This document shows, in pieces, positions 1 to 6,226 of a DNA stretch of 6,235 nt (position 1 is its first letter; every line of letters begins with the position of its first letter). Under the pieces are notes generated by a model that made no database searches, had not been told where the DNA came from, and saw only the letters and a program-made list of their open reading frames with translations. A program made the translations under genes and the position numbers. The stretch comes from Verrucomicrobiota bacterium (GTDB lineage Bacteria > Verrucomicrobiota > Verrucomicrobiia > Limisphaerales > UBA8199): the NCBI GenBank assembly GCA_026397855.1, contig JAPLUA010000260.1:1-6235 (forward strand). Direction: 5' to 3'.

Positions 1-1
1 C

Positions 2-2377
2 GACGACCCGTATTACATACAGAACATCAATCGCGTGGTGGCGGCGGGGATGTTCGCCGGCTCCTACCATTTCTCGCGCCCGGATATTATCGAGACCACG
101 CTCAATGCGGGCGGGGTCCGGAATAGCGGCACGGACGAGGCGGATCATTTCATTCAGATGGCCGGCCCCTGGATGCGGCCCGGCTACCTGGTGCCCATCC
201 ACGATCTTGAGGCCGGAGATGGCATTCGGACAGACGACCTGATGGGGCAGTTTTGCATGGACTTCTCCAATCGCATCTACCAGAAGATGGGAATCCGCCC
301 CGGCATCTATATCAACGGCAATTACGCCGCCAACATTCTGCAAACCGCCGCGACCTCGCTGCGGGATCAGATTGCCAAGCCGCCGGCCAACATCCCCACC
401 AATACCGTCCCGAGTGTCGTATCGCCCTGCTACCCCCATCTTTGGAGCGCCCGCTGGCCGAACCAGACAGATCCTGCTTCGATTAACGTGCAAACCGGCG
501 AGCCGAAGGATAGCTACAGCAGCGCCTACGGGCCCTGGGATGACTACGGCGTCACGCACCCGTGGAAGTTCTGGCAGTACGCCAGCACGCTCCAGTTGCC
601 GAGCTACAACAGCGGCGGCAGCAATCTGGACGCGGATGTCGTGCGCGGCGGCTTCGAGTTTCTGAAGGACCAGCTCATTCCCGCCGTCTGGATGAATGAC
701 GCCAGCGGGGATTGGAGCACGCTGACGAACTGGAACAGCGGGCAGACGCCGACAGCGCCGGTGACCGGGCCCGGGCAGGTGACCCCGGCGGCGAGCAGTC
801 CATTGCCCACCCCGCGTCTGCCCGGGGCCGCCGGGACCGGCACCACTTCCGGCCAAAACGACACGGTCATCCTCGAACGCCCGAGCGCCAATATCACCGT
901 CACCCTCTCGACCGGCACGCATAATATCCGCAAGCTCTATATGCGCGAGACGTTGAACATCACCGGCGGCTCGCTGGCGATCAACTACGCGCCCTCCGCG
1001 GACTCCACGACCAACGGGGCGCAATTCTCCGGGCCGGTCACGCTCGGTGGCAGCGGCAGCCTGAGCGCCCACACGCTCCAGGTGGATGCCGGCCAGACCT
1101 TCACGCTTGCCGGCGGCACGCTGACGTTTAACACCCTCAATTTGATGCCTCACAACACGGCCCCGGCGAAAATCCTGATGAGCGGCGACGTGAGCTTCAA
1201 TGCCCTTTCCAATGCCGCCGCCGTCATTGCCAAAGGCGGCGGGTCGGGCGCTTCCGGCTTCATTAACCTCGGCGGCGGCACTCGCGCCTTCAATGTCGGC
1301 AATGGCGCAGCGGACGTTGATCTCTCCGTCAATGTGGCGATCACCAACGGCGCGCTGGCCAAGGCCGGCGCGGGCACGCTGGCCCTCAACTCCGCCAACA
1401 CCTACAGCGGGGGCACCACCCTCTCCGCCGGCCGCCTGCTCGTGAACAACACCACCAACTCCGGCACCGGCAGCAGCGGCGTGACGGTCAACGGCGGCAT
1501 CCTCGGCGGCACCGGCACGATCGCCGGAGCACTGACCGTCAGCAACGGCGGAACGGTCGCCCCCGGCACCACGTCTTCCCTGGGGATGCTGACGTTCAAC
1601 AGTGCGCCGGCTTTTGCCGGCACCAACTTCATGCGCATCAACCGCAACGGCGGAAACTCGCTGTCGGACAAGTTGGTGCTCACCAGCGGCACATTGACCT
1701 ACGCCGGCACGCTCGTGGTGTCCAACGCCGGCGCGGCGCTCACGGGCGGGGAAGTGTTTACGAATTTCATCGCCGGGGCCTACGCGGGCGGCTTTGAGTC
1801 CGCCAGGATGCCAGCCTTGAGCAGCAACTTGAACTGGTATCTCGGTAACCTGGCGGTGAACGGGACGATCCGGGTCAACCGCAAGCCCGTAGTCAGCGGC
1901 ATCGCGGTGACGAACACTCCGGGGTTGGCGGTGCCGATCCCGGTCGCCAGCCTGCTCGGCAGCGCCACCGATGCCGACGGCGACTCGCTTGCACTGGCGG
2001 GCTTCGATCCCGCAACGACCAACGGCATCGCCTTGTCTTCCGACAGCAACTCCATCTACTACCTGAACAATGCTAATGTGGCCGACCGGTTCGCTTACAC
2101 CATCACGGACGGACACGGCGGCACTGCCACGGGCCTGGTGCAAATCAGCCCCGGGGTGAGGCCCCCGCCGCGGATTGACTCAATCCGCCTGAAGCCCGAT
2201 GGCCAGGTCCAGTTGTATCTCAGCGCGCTGCCGGGCCATTATGTGGTCGAGGCGAGCACCTCGCTGGTGAGCTGGGTGGAGCTGAGCAATTTCATCACGT
2301 CCGGCGCCGCCTTCGAGTGCCTGGATCCGGCCACCAACCAATGCCAACGTTTCTACCGGGTGCGCCTGATTCCGTAG
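2..2377 (+). CDS. Glycoside hydrolase family 25 (lysozyme-like) multidomain secreted protein, 5' truncated
   Basis: The frame is open from base 2, so the true start and any signal peptide lie outside the window; 791 residues remain (numbered here from base 2). Residues 1 to about 223 look like a GH25 muramidase domain: an AGSYHF strand near residue 18, the acidic D-x-E motif (HDLE, Asp68 and Glu70) expected to be catalytic, a GIRPGIYING strand, an LWSARW strand, a WKFWQY strand and a late NLDADV segment. Family members cleave peptidoglycan between N-acetylmuramic acid and N-acetylglucosamine. A W-rich junction with DWSTLTNW follows (about 230-245), then Gly/Thr/Asn-rich beta repeats to about 630. 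The clearest repeat, GTLALNSANTYSGGTTLSAG near 458-477, matches the autotransporter-associated beta-strand type. Residues about 628-717 (SATDADGDSLAL, YTITDGHGGTA) resemble a cadherin-like module. The last 70 residues (YVVEASTSLVSW ... QRFYRVRL) resemble a C-terminal beta module common in Verrucomicrobiota. No membrane barrel, PEP-CTERM or LPXTG signal is seen. The domain calls are from motif memory; GH25 is the firmest. Confidence 0.85.
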   Translation, partial: DDPYYIQNINRVVAAGMFAGSYHFSRPDIIETTLNAGGVRNSGTDEADHFIQMAGPWMRPGYLVPIHDLEAGDGIRTDDLMGQFCMDFSNRIYQKMGIRPGIYINGNYAANILQTAATSLRDQIAKPPANIPTNTVPSVVSPCYPHLWSARWPNQTDPASINVQTGEPKDSYSSAYGPWDDYGVTHPWKFWQYASTLQLPSYNSGGSNLDADVVRGGFEFLKDQLIPAVWMNDASGDWSTLTNWNSGQTPTAPVTGPGQVTPAASSPLPTPRLPGAAGTGTTSGQNDTVILERPSANITVTLSTGTHNIRKLYMRETLNITGGSLAINYAPSADSTTNGAQFSGPVTLGGSGSLSAHTLQVDAGQTFTLAGGTLTFNTLNLMPHNTAPAKILMSGDVSFNALSNAAAVIAKGGGSGASGFINLGGGTRAFNVGNGAADVDLSVNVAITNGALAKAGAGTLALNSANTYSGGTTLSAGRLLVNNTTNSGTGSSGVTVNGGILGGTGTIAGALTVSNGGTVAPGTTSSLGMLTFNSAPAFAGTNFMRINRNGGNSLSDKLVLTSGTLTYAGTLVVSNAGAALTGGEVFTNFIAGAYAGGFESARMPALSSNLNWYLGNLAVNGTIRVNRKPVVSGIAVTNTPGLAVPIPVASLLGSATDADGDSLALAGFDPATTNGIALSSDSNSIYYLNNANVADRFAYTITDGHGGTATGLVQISPGVRPPPRIDSIRLKPDGQVQLYLSALPGHYVVEASTSLVSWVELSNFITSGAAFECLDPATNQCQRFYRVRLIP

Positions 2378-2425
2378 CCGCCCCGTGCAACATCGCCTGT
2401 CCTTGAATTCAGCCCCGTGATACAG

Positions 2426-2551
2426 TAAGAGCCTGTTTGAAAACTCCTGTTTGGAGTTCGAGCTTTAGCTTGCCCGGTGTCAAAAGCACGCTAAAGCGTG
2501 AACTCCAAACGTGCCGCGTCGCCTCGAGACGAGTTTTCAAACAGCCTCTTA
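2426..2551. repeat. 126-bp nested inverted repeat with TA ends (MITE-like or REP-like)
   Basis: The outer arms are 2426-2446 and 2531-2551: 21 bases each, inverted, with a single mismatch (base 2432 against 2545). Each arm ends in the dinucleotide TA, which would fit a target duplication of a Tc1/IS630-type element. Inside lies a second inverted repeat, 2449-2469 with 2490-2510: an 11-bp perfect block (GTTTGGAGTTC / GAACTCCAAAC), a 2-base mismatch, then an 8-bp perfect block (GCTTTAGC / GCTAAAGC), with a 20-base loop. The inner stem is off-centre: 2 bases separate it from the left arm and 20 from the right. It contains no transposase. Lying 48 bases after the GH25 stop codon, its transcript would fold strongly and could also act in termination or mRNA stability. 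The inverted repeats are seen directly; the mobile origin is inference. Confidence 0.75.
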
Positions 2552-2701
2552 GAGGGGGTAAAGGAAGCGAAGTGGATGGCCTGATGACCTTTTGCCACGC
2601 TGCTCGAAAGGGCGGATACATTGAAAGTCATTGGCCTAATCATGTTCGCGCTCCGGAAAATCGAAGATGCGCACGGGCGGTTCTCAGGGCCAATTCATGA
2701 A

Positions 2702-2731
2702 AGGGGTGGGGACGAGGCCGTCCCCACCCCT
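2702..2731. other. GC-rich perfect hairpin, 13-bp stem
   Basis: Bases 2702-2714 pair perfectly with 2719-2731 around a 4-base AGGC loop; the stem is mostly runs of G on one side and C on the other (AGGGGTGGGGACG). It is followed by GCCTTTC, too short a T run for a classical rho-independent terminator, though it might still stop or pause transcription. It sits 133 bases before the dehydrogenase start, so it could insulate the operon from upstream reading. It may also be a dispersed palindromic repeat; copy number cannot be judged from this window. Confidence 0.7.
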
Positions 2732-2815
2732 GCCTTTCGCGCTTCACGGATGAAAACACCGCTTGCGAGGCGCAGCTTTCGGGTGAATCATCATGGGGTT
2801 CTGGCGTCCCTGCCC

Positions 2816-2845
2816 TTGACGCGGGGGCTGGAACGCGATTGTATT
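2816..2845 (+). promoter_or_regulatory. Weak sigma70-like promoter candidate for the operon
   Basis: A TTGACG hexamer (2816-2821, 5 of 6 to the -35 consensus) is followed after 18 bases by TGTATT (2840-2845, 4 of 6 to the -10 consensus). Transcription would start near 2852, leaving a very short leader before the ATG at 2865 and overlapping the likely Shine-Dalgarno sequence, which counts against it. It is the best candidate I see just upstream of the operon. Confidence 0.25.
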
Positions 2846-2849
2846 GCAT

Positions 2850-2853
2850 GGAG
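2850..2853 (+). promoter_or_regulatory. Ribosome binding site (GGAG) supporting the ATG at 2865
   Basis: GGAG ends 11 bases before the ATG at 2865. It favours that start over the in-frame TTG at 2844, because the TTG lies upstream of the GGAG and would add only seven residues before the conserved beginning of the family (KIAWLPGDGIG). Confidence 0.5.
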
Positions 2854-2864
2854 CTAAAGATTTT

Positions 2865-3983
2865 ATGGCTAAATACAAGATTGCATGGCTGCCGGGCGAT
2901 GGCATCGGTGTGGATGTCCTCGATGCGGCAAAGATTGTTCTCAACAAGCTCCAGCTCGACGCCGAATACATCCCCGGCGATATCGGCTGGGACTTCTGGT
3001 GCCAGGAGGGGGATGCGTTTCCGCCGCGCACCATCGAGCTGCTGAAAAACGTGGATGCGGCCCTGTTTGGCGCGATTACCTCCAAACCCGCCAAGGCGGC
3101 CGTGGCGGAGCTCGCGCCTGCGCTGCAGAGCAAGGGGCTGACCTACCGCTCGCCGATCGTGCGGATGCGGCAGTTGTTCGATCTCTACATCTGCCTGCGC
3201 CCGTGCAAGGCCTATCCCGGCAACGCCCTCAACTTCAAGGAGGGCATTGACCTGGTCGTCTTCCGCGAGAACACCGAGGATCTGTATGCCGGGGTCGAGT
3301 TCGCGCCCGTGCCGCAGGAGCTGGCCGACACGCTCTCGAAGCTGGCCAAACCTTTTGCGCCGTTTGCCAAGGTGCCGCTGGACCAATACGCCATCTCCTG
3401 CAAGATCAACACCCGCGCCGGCTCGGAGCGGATCGTGCGCGCCGCCTTTGAATTCGCCCGCAAGCACAAGCGCCGGCAGGTCACCGTCGTTCACAAGGCA
3501 AACGTGGTGCGCGCGACCGACGGGCTGTTCCTGGAGGCCGCCAAAGCCGTGGCGAAAGACTTCCCCGAGATCAAGCTGGACGAGGCGAACATTGACGCCA
3601 TGACCATGTGGCTGCTCAAGAACCCGTTCAACTACGACGTGCTTGTGGCGCCCAACCTCTACGGCGATATCATCTCCGACCTGTGCGCCCAGATGGTCGG
3701 CGGACTCGGGTTCGGCTGCTCGGGCAACATCGGCGCGAAGCTGGCCGTGTTCGAGCCGACGCATGGCTCGGCCCCGAAATACGCCGGCCAGTACAAGGTC
3801 AACCCCATCGCCACCATTCTGGCCGTCAAGATGATGCTCGATTGGCTCGGCGAGTCGGCCAAGGCCGTCGCGCTCGAAAGCGCGGTGGCGCAGGTCATCA
3901 AGGAAGGCCAGGCCCGCACCTACGACATGGGCGGCACGACCACGACGTTGCAGATGGCCGAGGCCATCGCGCAGAAGTTATGA
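2865..3983 (+). CDS. Isocitrate/isopropylmalate dehydrogenase family protein (beta-decarboxylating, probably NADP-dependent)
   Basis: The 372-residue product has the full fold of the metal-dependent beta-decarboxylating dehydrogenases, which oxidise a 2-hydroxy-3-carboxy acid and release CO2. The nucleotide-binding start LPGDGIG is at 9-15. Compared from memory with E. coli Icd, it keeps Ser96 (Ser113), Arg102 (Arg119), Arg112 in DLYICLRP (Arg129), Arg134 in FRENTEDLYAG (Arg153), Tyr141 (Tyr160), Lys211 in VVHKANVV (Lys230) and metal-binding Asp268 and Asp272 in NLYGDIISD. Ile98 replaces Asn115, a substrate/cofactor contact. At the cofactor site, EPTHGSAPKYAGQYKVNP has Lys305, Tyr306 and Val312, the Icd NADP pattern, rather than the Asp-Ile of NAD enzymes. 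The C-terminal TYDMGG keeps Tyr353 (Tyr391), but Gly357 replaces Arg395, as in the NAD/LeuB types. The substrate is therefore uncertain: isocitrate is possible, as are homoisocitrate, tartrate or a substituted malate. It is the first gene of the operon and overlaps the lyase by ATGA. The family is firm; the substrate is open. Confidence 0.9.
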   Translation: MAKYKIAWLPGDGIGVDVLDAAKIVLNKLQLDAEYIPGDIGWDFWCQEGDAFPPRTIELLKNVDAALFGAITSKPAKAAVAELAPALQSKGLTYRSPIVRMRQLFDLYICLRPCKAYPGNALNFKEGIDLVVFRENTEDLYAGVEFAPVPQELADTLSKLAKPFAPFAKVPLDQYAISCKINTRAGSERIVRAAFEFARKHKRRQVTVVHKANVVRATDGLFLEAAKAVAKDFPEIKLDEANIDAMTMWLLKNPFNYDVLVAPNLYGDIISDLCAQMVGGLGFGCSGNIGAKLAVFEPTHGSAPKYAGQYKVNPIATILAVKMMLDWLGESAKAVALESAVAQVIKEGQARTYDMGGTTTTLQMAEAIAQKL

Positions 3984-4945
3984 CCGCCCCGGCCCCAGGC
4001 GCCGCTGCGCTCGACGGCAGCGGCGCGCGGAAGGTCATCCTCCACGAGGTCGGCCTGCGCGACGGGTTGCAGATGGAGAAGCAGGTGGTCCCGCTGGAGC
4101 AGAAGATCCGCTGGACCGAGACCCTGCTGACGGCCGGCGTGGACATCATCCAGCTCGGGTCGTTCGTGCATCCGGGCAAGGTGCCGCAGATGGCGGATAC
4201 CGACGCCCTCTTCCGTCATTTCTCGGCCCCCGGTCGCAAGCCTGCCGGCGCGATTCTCTCGGGCCTTGTGCTGAACGAGAAGGGTTTGGAGCGGGGTATG
4301 GCCTGCGGCGTGGATATGTTCTGCATGGGCGTCTCCGCCAGCGAAACCCATAGCCAGAAGAATACTGGCATGTCCATCGCCGACGCCACGGCGCGCATTA
4401 TTGCCATGGCCAAACAGGCCGCCGGTGCGGGCAAGAAGGTGCAATTGTCGGTCCAGTCGGCTTTCGGGTGCGGCTTCGAGGGGTCGGTGCCGCCGGAGCG
4501 CGTGATGGGCATCGCCGAGCAGTTCCTGGGCGCCGGGTTCCGCAACCTCAGCCTGGCCGATACCGCGGGCCAGGCCACGCCAGCGCAGGTCGGGCTGCTG
4601 TTCGGCGGGGTTCTCAAGCTGGCGGCGGACGCTGAGTGCACCTGTCACTTCCACAACACCTACGGATTGGGCATGGCCAACTGCTGCGCCGCGATGGACG
4701 CGGGCGTGAAGTGCTTTGAGTCCTCCGTCGCCGGCCTCGGCGGCTGCCCGTTCACCAAGGTGGCCGGCGGCAATGTCTGCACCGAGGACCTGGTGCATTA
4801 CCTGCATCGGCTGGGCCAGCGCCCCGAAGTCAACCTCGACCGCCTGGTCGAGCTGGCCCGCGACATGAGCCGGTTCTTTGGCCGTGAGCTGCCGGGCATG
4901 ATTTATAAGATCGGGCTTGCCCAGGCAGCCCCGGCATCGTGCTGA
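3980..4945 (+). CDS. HMG-CoA lyase-like protein (DRE-TIM/HMGL superfamily)
   Basis: The 321-residue product has the HMGL-like TIM barrel, whose members cleave 3-hydroxy-3-methylglutaryl-CoA to acetyl-CoA and acetoacetate, or perform related C-C lyase/condensation chemistry with a divalent metal. Visible motifs are EVGLRDGLQ (23-31, with Arg27 and Asp28), SFVHPGKVPQMAD (61-73), SASETHSQKN (119-128), ADTAGQATP (193-201), the metal-binding HFHNTYG (His223, His225) and the HMG-CoA lyase signature SSVAGLGGCPF with catalytic-loop Cys256, then GGNVCTED (Asn265). Two positions differ from human HMGCL as I recall it: Glu72 is Gln58 here (IIQLGSFV against VIEATSFV), and the Asp in HCHDTYG is Asn226. 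This may mark a different substrate, so HMG-CoA is provisional. The ATG overlaps the dehydrogenase stop (ATGA), which implies translational coupling; no strong ribosome binding site is seen. The open frame extends upstream to 3608 only as a GC-rich shadow of the dehydrogenase gene. Confidence 0.88.
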   Translation: MTAPAPGAAALDGSGARKVILHEVGLRDGLQMEKQVVPLEQKIRWTETLLTAGVDIIQLGSFVHPGKVPQMADTDALFRHFSAPGRKPAGAILSGLVLNEKGLERGMACGVDMFCMGVSASETHSQKNTGMSIADATARIIAMAKQAAGAGKKVQLSVQSAFGCGFEGSVPPERVMGIAEQFLGAGFRNLSLADTAGQATPAQVGLLFGGVLKLAADAECTCHFHNTYGLGMANCCAAMDAGVKCFESSVAGLGGCPFTKVAGGNVCTEDLVHYLHRLGQRPEVNLDRLVELARDMSRFFGRELPGMIYKIGLAQAAPASC

Positions 4946-4947
4946 TT

Positions 4948-6174
4948 ATGAGCAATCCAACCAACCAGACCCCCAAGCCCCGCCAGGCGCTGGAAGGCAT
5001 CCGCGTGCTGGACATGACCAACGTCCTGGCCGGACCCTTCGCCACCCTGCACCTGGCCCTGCTCGGTGCCGAGGTCATCAAGATCGAGAACCCCACCGAC
5101 GGCGACCTAGCCCGCAAGCTCGGCAACGTCCCCAAGCTCAACCAGGAGCTGATGGGCACCAGCTTCCTGGCGCAGAACTCCAACAAGAAATCGCTCACCC
5201 TGAACCTGAAGGCCCCGGAAGGCCGGGAGATCTTCAAGAAGCTGGTCGCGACGGCCGATGTGCTGGTGGAGAACTTCCGGCCCGATGTCATGAAACGCCT
5301 GGGGCTCGACTACCCCGTGCTCGCCCAGATCAATCCGCGCCTGGTTTATTGTGCTATTTCCGGGTTCGGCCAGACCGGGCCGGACGCCTTCAAGCCGGCC
5401 TACGATCAGATCATCCAAGGCCTGAGCGGCGTCATGGCCATCAATGGCGACGAGCGGCTCAACCCGCTGCGCGCCGGTTTCCCGGTGTGCGACACGGTGG
5501 GCGGGATGAATGCCGCCTTTGCGACGCTCGCCGCGCTGTTTCACCGCGAGCGGACGGGCGAGGGGCAGTTCATTGACGTGGCGCTGCTCGATTCCATCAT
5601 GCCGCTGGCCGGCTGGGTGGCGGCCAATCTGCTCATCGGCAAGCAGCAGCCGGTGCTGATGGGCAACGACAACTTCACCGCCGCTCCGTCCGGCACTTTC
5701 GTCACCAAGGACGGCTACATCAACATCGCCGCCAACAAGCAGGAACAGTGGGAAGCAGTCGCCGACCTGCTCGGCGTGCCGGAGCTGAAGACCGATCCGC
5801 GCTTCCAGGAGCGGGACAGCCGCAAGAAGAACCGCAAGGCGCTGACGCCCCTGCTCGAAGTGGAGCTTAAGGAAGAAGACACCGCTCACTGGGTCGAGCT
5901 GCTGAACAAGAATGACGTTCCCTCCGGGGCGATTCTCCGGCTGGAGGACGCGCTGAACCAGCCGCAGGTGCAGCATCGCCAGACCTTGCAGAAGGTCGCC
6001 GTTGACGGGATCGGCGAGCTGCGGTTGTTCGGCCTGAGCGCAAAACTCGAGAAGACGCCCGGCGGCATTAAGACACCACCGCCGCGCCTCTCCGCCCACA
6101 CGAACGAAATCCTCGGCAAACTGGGCTACTCGCAGGAGGACATCAAACGTCTGAAAGAGGCCCGTGTGATTTGA
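4948..6174 (+). CDS. Family III CoA-transferase (CaiB/BaiF type)
   Basis: The 408-residue product is a full-length family III CoA-transferase. These enzymes move CoA between carboxylic acids (formyl/oxalyl, carnitine, succinyl/glutarate and others) through an aspartyl-CoA thioester. Family marks in order are LEGIRVLDMTNVLAGPFAT (15-33), LLGAEVIKIENP (38-49), NSNKKSLTLNLK (77-88), VENFRPDVMKRLGLDY (107-122), ISGFGQTGP (137-145), the segment with the predicted catalytic Asp182 (AGFPVCDTVGG, aligned with Asp169 of formyl-CoA transferase), RTGEGQFIDVALLDS (202-216), and a C-terminal half with DVPSGAI and PPPRLSAHTNEIL. It resembles the glutarate/HMG:succinyl-CoA transferase (SUGCT) group about as well as any other, so the acid it activates is unknown. 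I chose the ATG at 4948, two bases after the lyase stop; a GTG at 4939 would add three residues and overlap the lyase end. It is the last gene of the operon. Confidence 0.9.
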   Translation: MSNPTNQTPKPRQALEGIRVLDMTNVLAGPFATLHLALLGAEVIKIENPTDGDLARKLGNVPKLNQELMGTSFLAQNSNKKSLTLNLKAPEGREIFKKLVATADVLVENFRPDVMKRLGLDYPVLAQINPRLVYCAISGFGQTGPDAFKPAYDQIIQGLSGVMAINGDERLNPLRAGFPVCDTVGGMNAAFATLAALFHRERTGEGQFIDVALLDSIMPLAGWVAANLLIGKQQPVLMGNDNFTAAPSGTFVTKDGYINIAANKQEQWEAVADLLGVPELKTDPRFQERDSRKKNRKALTPLLEVELKEEDTAHWVELLNKNDVPSGAILRLEDALNQPQVQHRQTLQKVAVDGIGELRLFGLSAKLEKTPGGIKTPPPRLSAHTNEILGKLGYSQEDIKRLKEARVI

Positions 6175-6199
6175 CCTGATTAACCCCCGCCCTTATAAC
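6171..6199 (+). promoter_or_regulatory. Sigma70-like promoter overlapping the transferase stop codon
   Basis: TTGACC (6171-6176) and TATAAC (6194-6199) each match the consensus hexamers at 5 of 6 positions and are exactly 17 bases apart. The -35 box includes the TGA stop of the CoA-transferase. A start of transcription near 6206 would give a leader of about 26 bases to the ATG at 6232, which may begin the next gene. This is by far the best promoter match in the window. Use of this consensus by the host is assumed. Confidence 0.55.
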
Positions 6200-6200
6200 T

Positions 6201-6226
6201 CATTTAACCATTTGACCCATTTGACG
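6201..6226 (+). repeat. Three tandem 8-9 base direct repeats in the downstream leader
   Basis: CATTTAAC (6201-6208), CATTTGACC (6209-6217) and CATTTGACG (6218-6226) follow each other directly, spanning the expected transcription start of the promoter at 6171-6199. They could be operator half-sites for a regulator of the next gene, or simple chance in an AT-rich leader. The repetition is seen directly; the role is speculative. Confidence 0.4.

Larger units (their letters stand above)
2378..2864. other. Intergenic gap with palindromic repeats, no convincing gene
   Basis: This 487-base stretch separates the GH25 gene from the three-gene operon. It contains the 126-bp nested inverted repeat at 2426-2551, the GC hairpin at 2702-2731, a weak promoter candidate at 2816-2845 and the ribosome binding site at 2850-2853. 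Short open frames exist on both strands (for example 2437-2700 and 2621-2857), but they run through the palindromes, lack good ribosome binding sites and give Arg/Ser/Pro-rich products without recognisable domains. I see nothing identifiable in 2552-2700. Confidence 0.7.

Noticed and set aside
1340..2377. Type V autotransporter with a translocating barrel
   Set aside because: Passenger-type repeats are present, but the C-terminus is a cadherin-like module plus a small beta module, not a barrel of about 280 residues.
2437..2857. Small + strand open frames in the gap (2437-2700 and 2621-2857)
   Set aside because: They run through the inverted repeat or the hairpin, have no clear ribosome binding site and no recognisable domain.
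2844..2864. TTG start for the dehydrogenase seven codons upstream
   Set aside because: It precedes the GGAG ribosome binding site, and the ATG at 2865 begins directly at the conserved N-terminus.
2640..3764. 374-codon open frame on the minus strand across the gap and the dehydrogenase gene
   Set aside because: It is antisense to a clear dehydrogenase gene, runs through the GC hairpin and gives a His/Arg/Gly-rich product without recognisable motifs; a GC-rich shadow.
3608..3979. Upstream extension of the lyase frame, which would give a 445-residue protein
   Set aside because: The extension lies inside the dehydrogenase gene and its product is Arg-rich without family similarity; the ATG at 3980 with the ATGA overlap fits the family start.
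2865..3983. Naming the dehydrogenase leuB or icd
   Set aside because: The SPIVRMR segment is not the LeuB substrate loop, and the length, Ile98 and Gly357 differ from Icd; no leucine-pathway or citrate-cycle neighbour is present to decide.
3920..4807. 295-codon minus-strand open frame opposite the lyase gene
   Set aside because: Antisense shadow of a well-supported gene, with low-complexity Arg/His/Ala composition.
5590..5592. Asp215 (in DVALLDS) as the catalytic residue of the CoA-transferase
   Set aside because: Alignment from memory with formyl-CoA transferase Asp169 and mycobacterial racemase Asp156 places the catalytic Asp in the preceding AGFPVCDTVGG segment (Asp182).
5107..6099. 330-codon minus-strand open frame opposite the CoA-transferase gene
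   Set aside because: Antisense shadow; the + strand frame matches a known family along its whole length.
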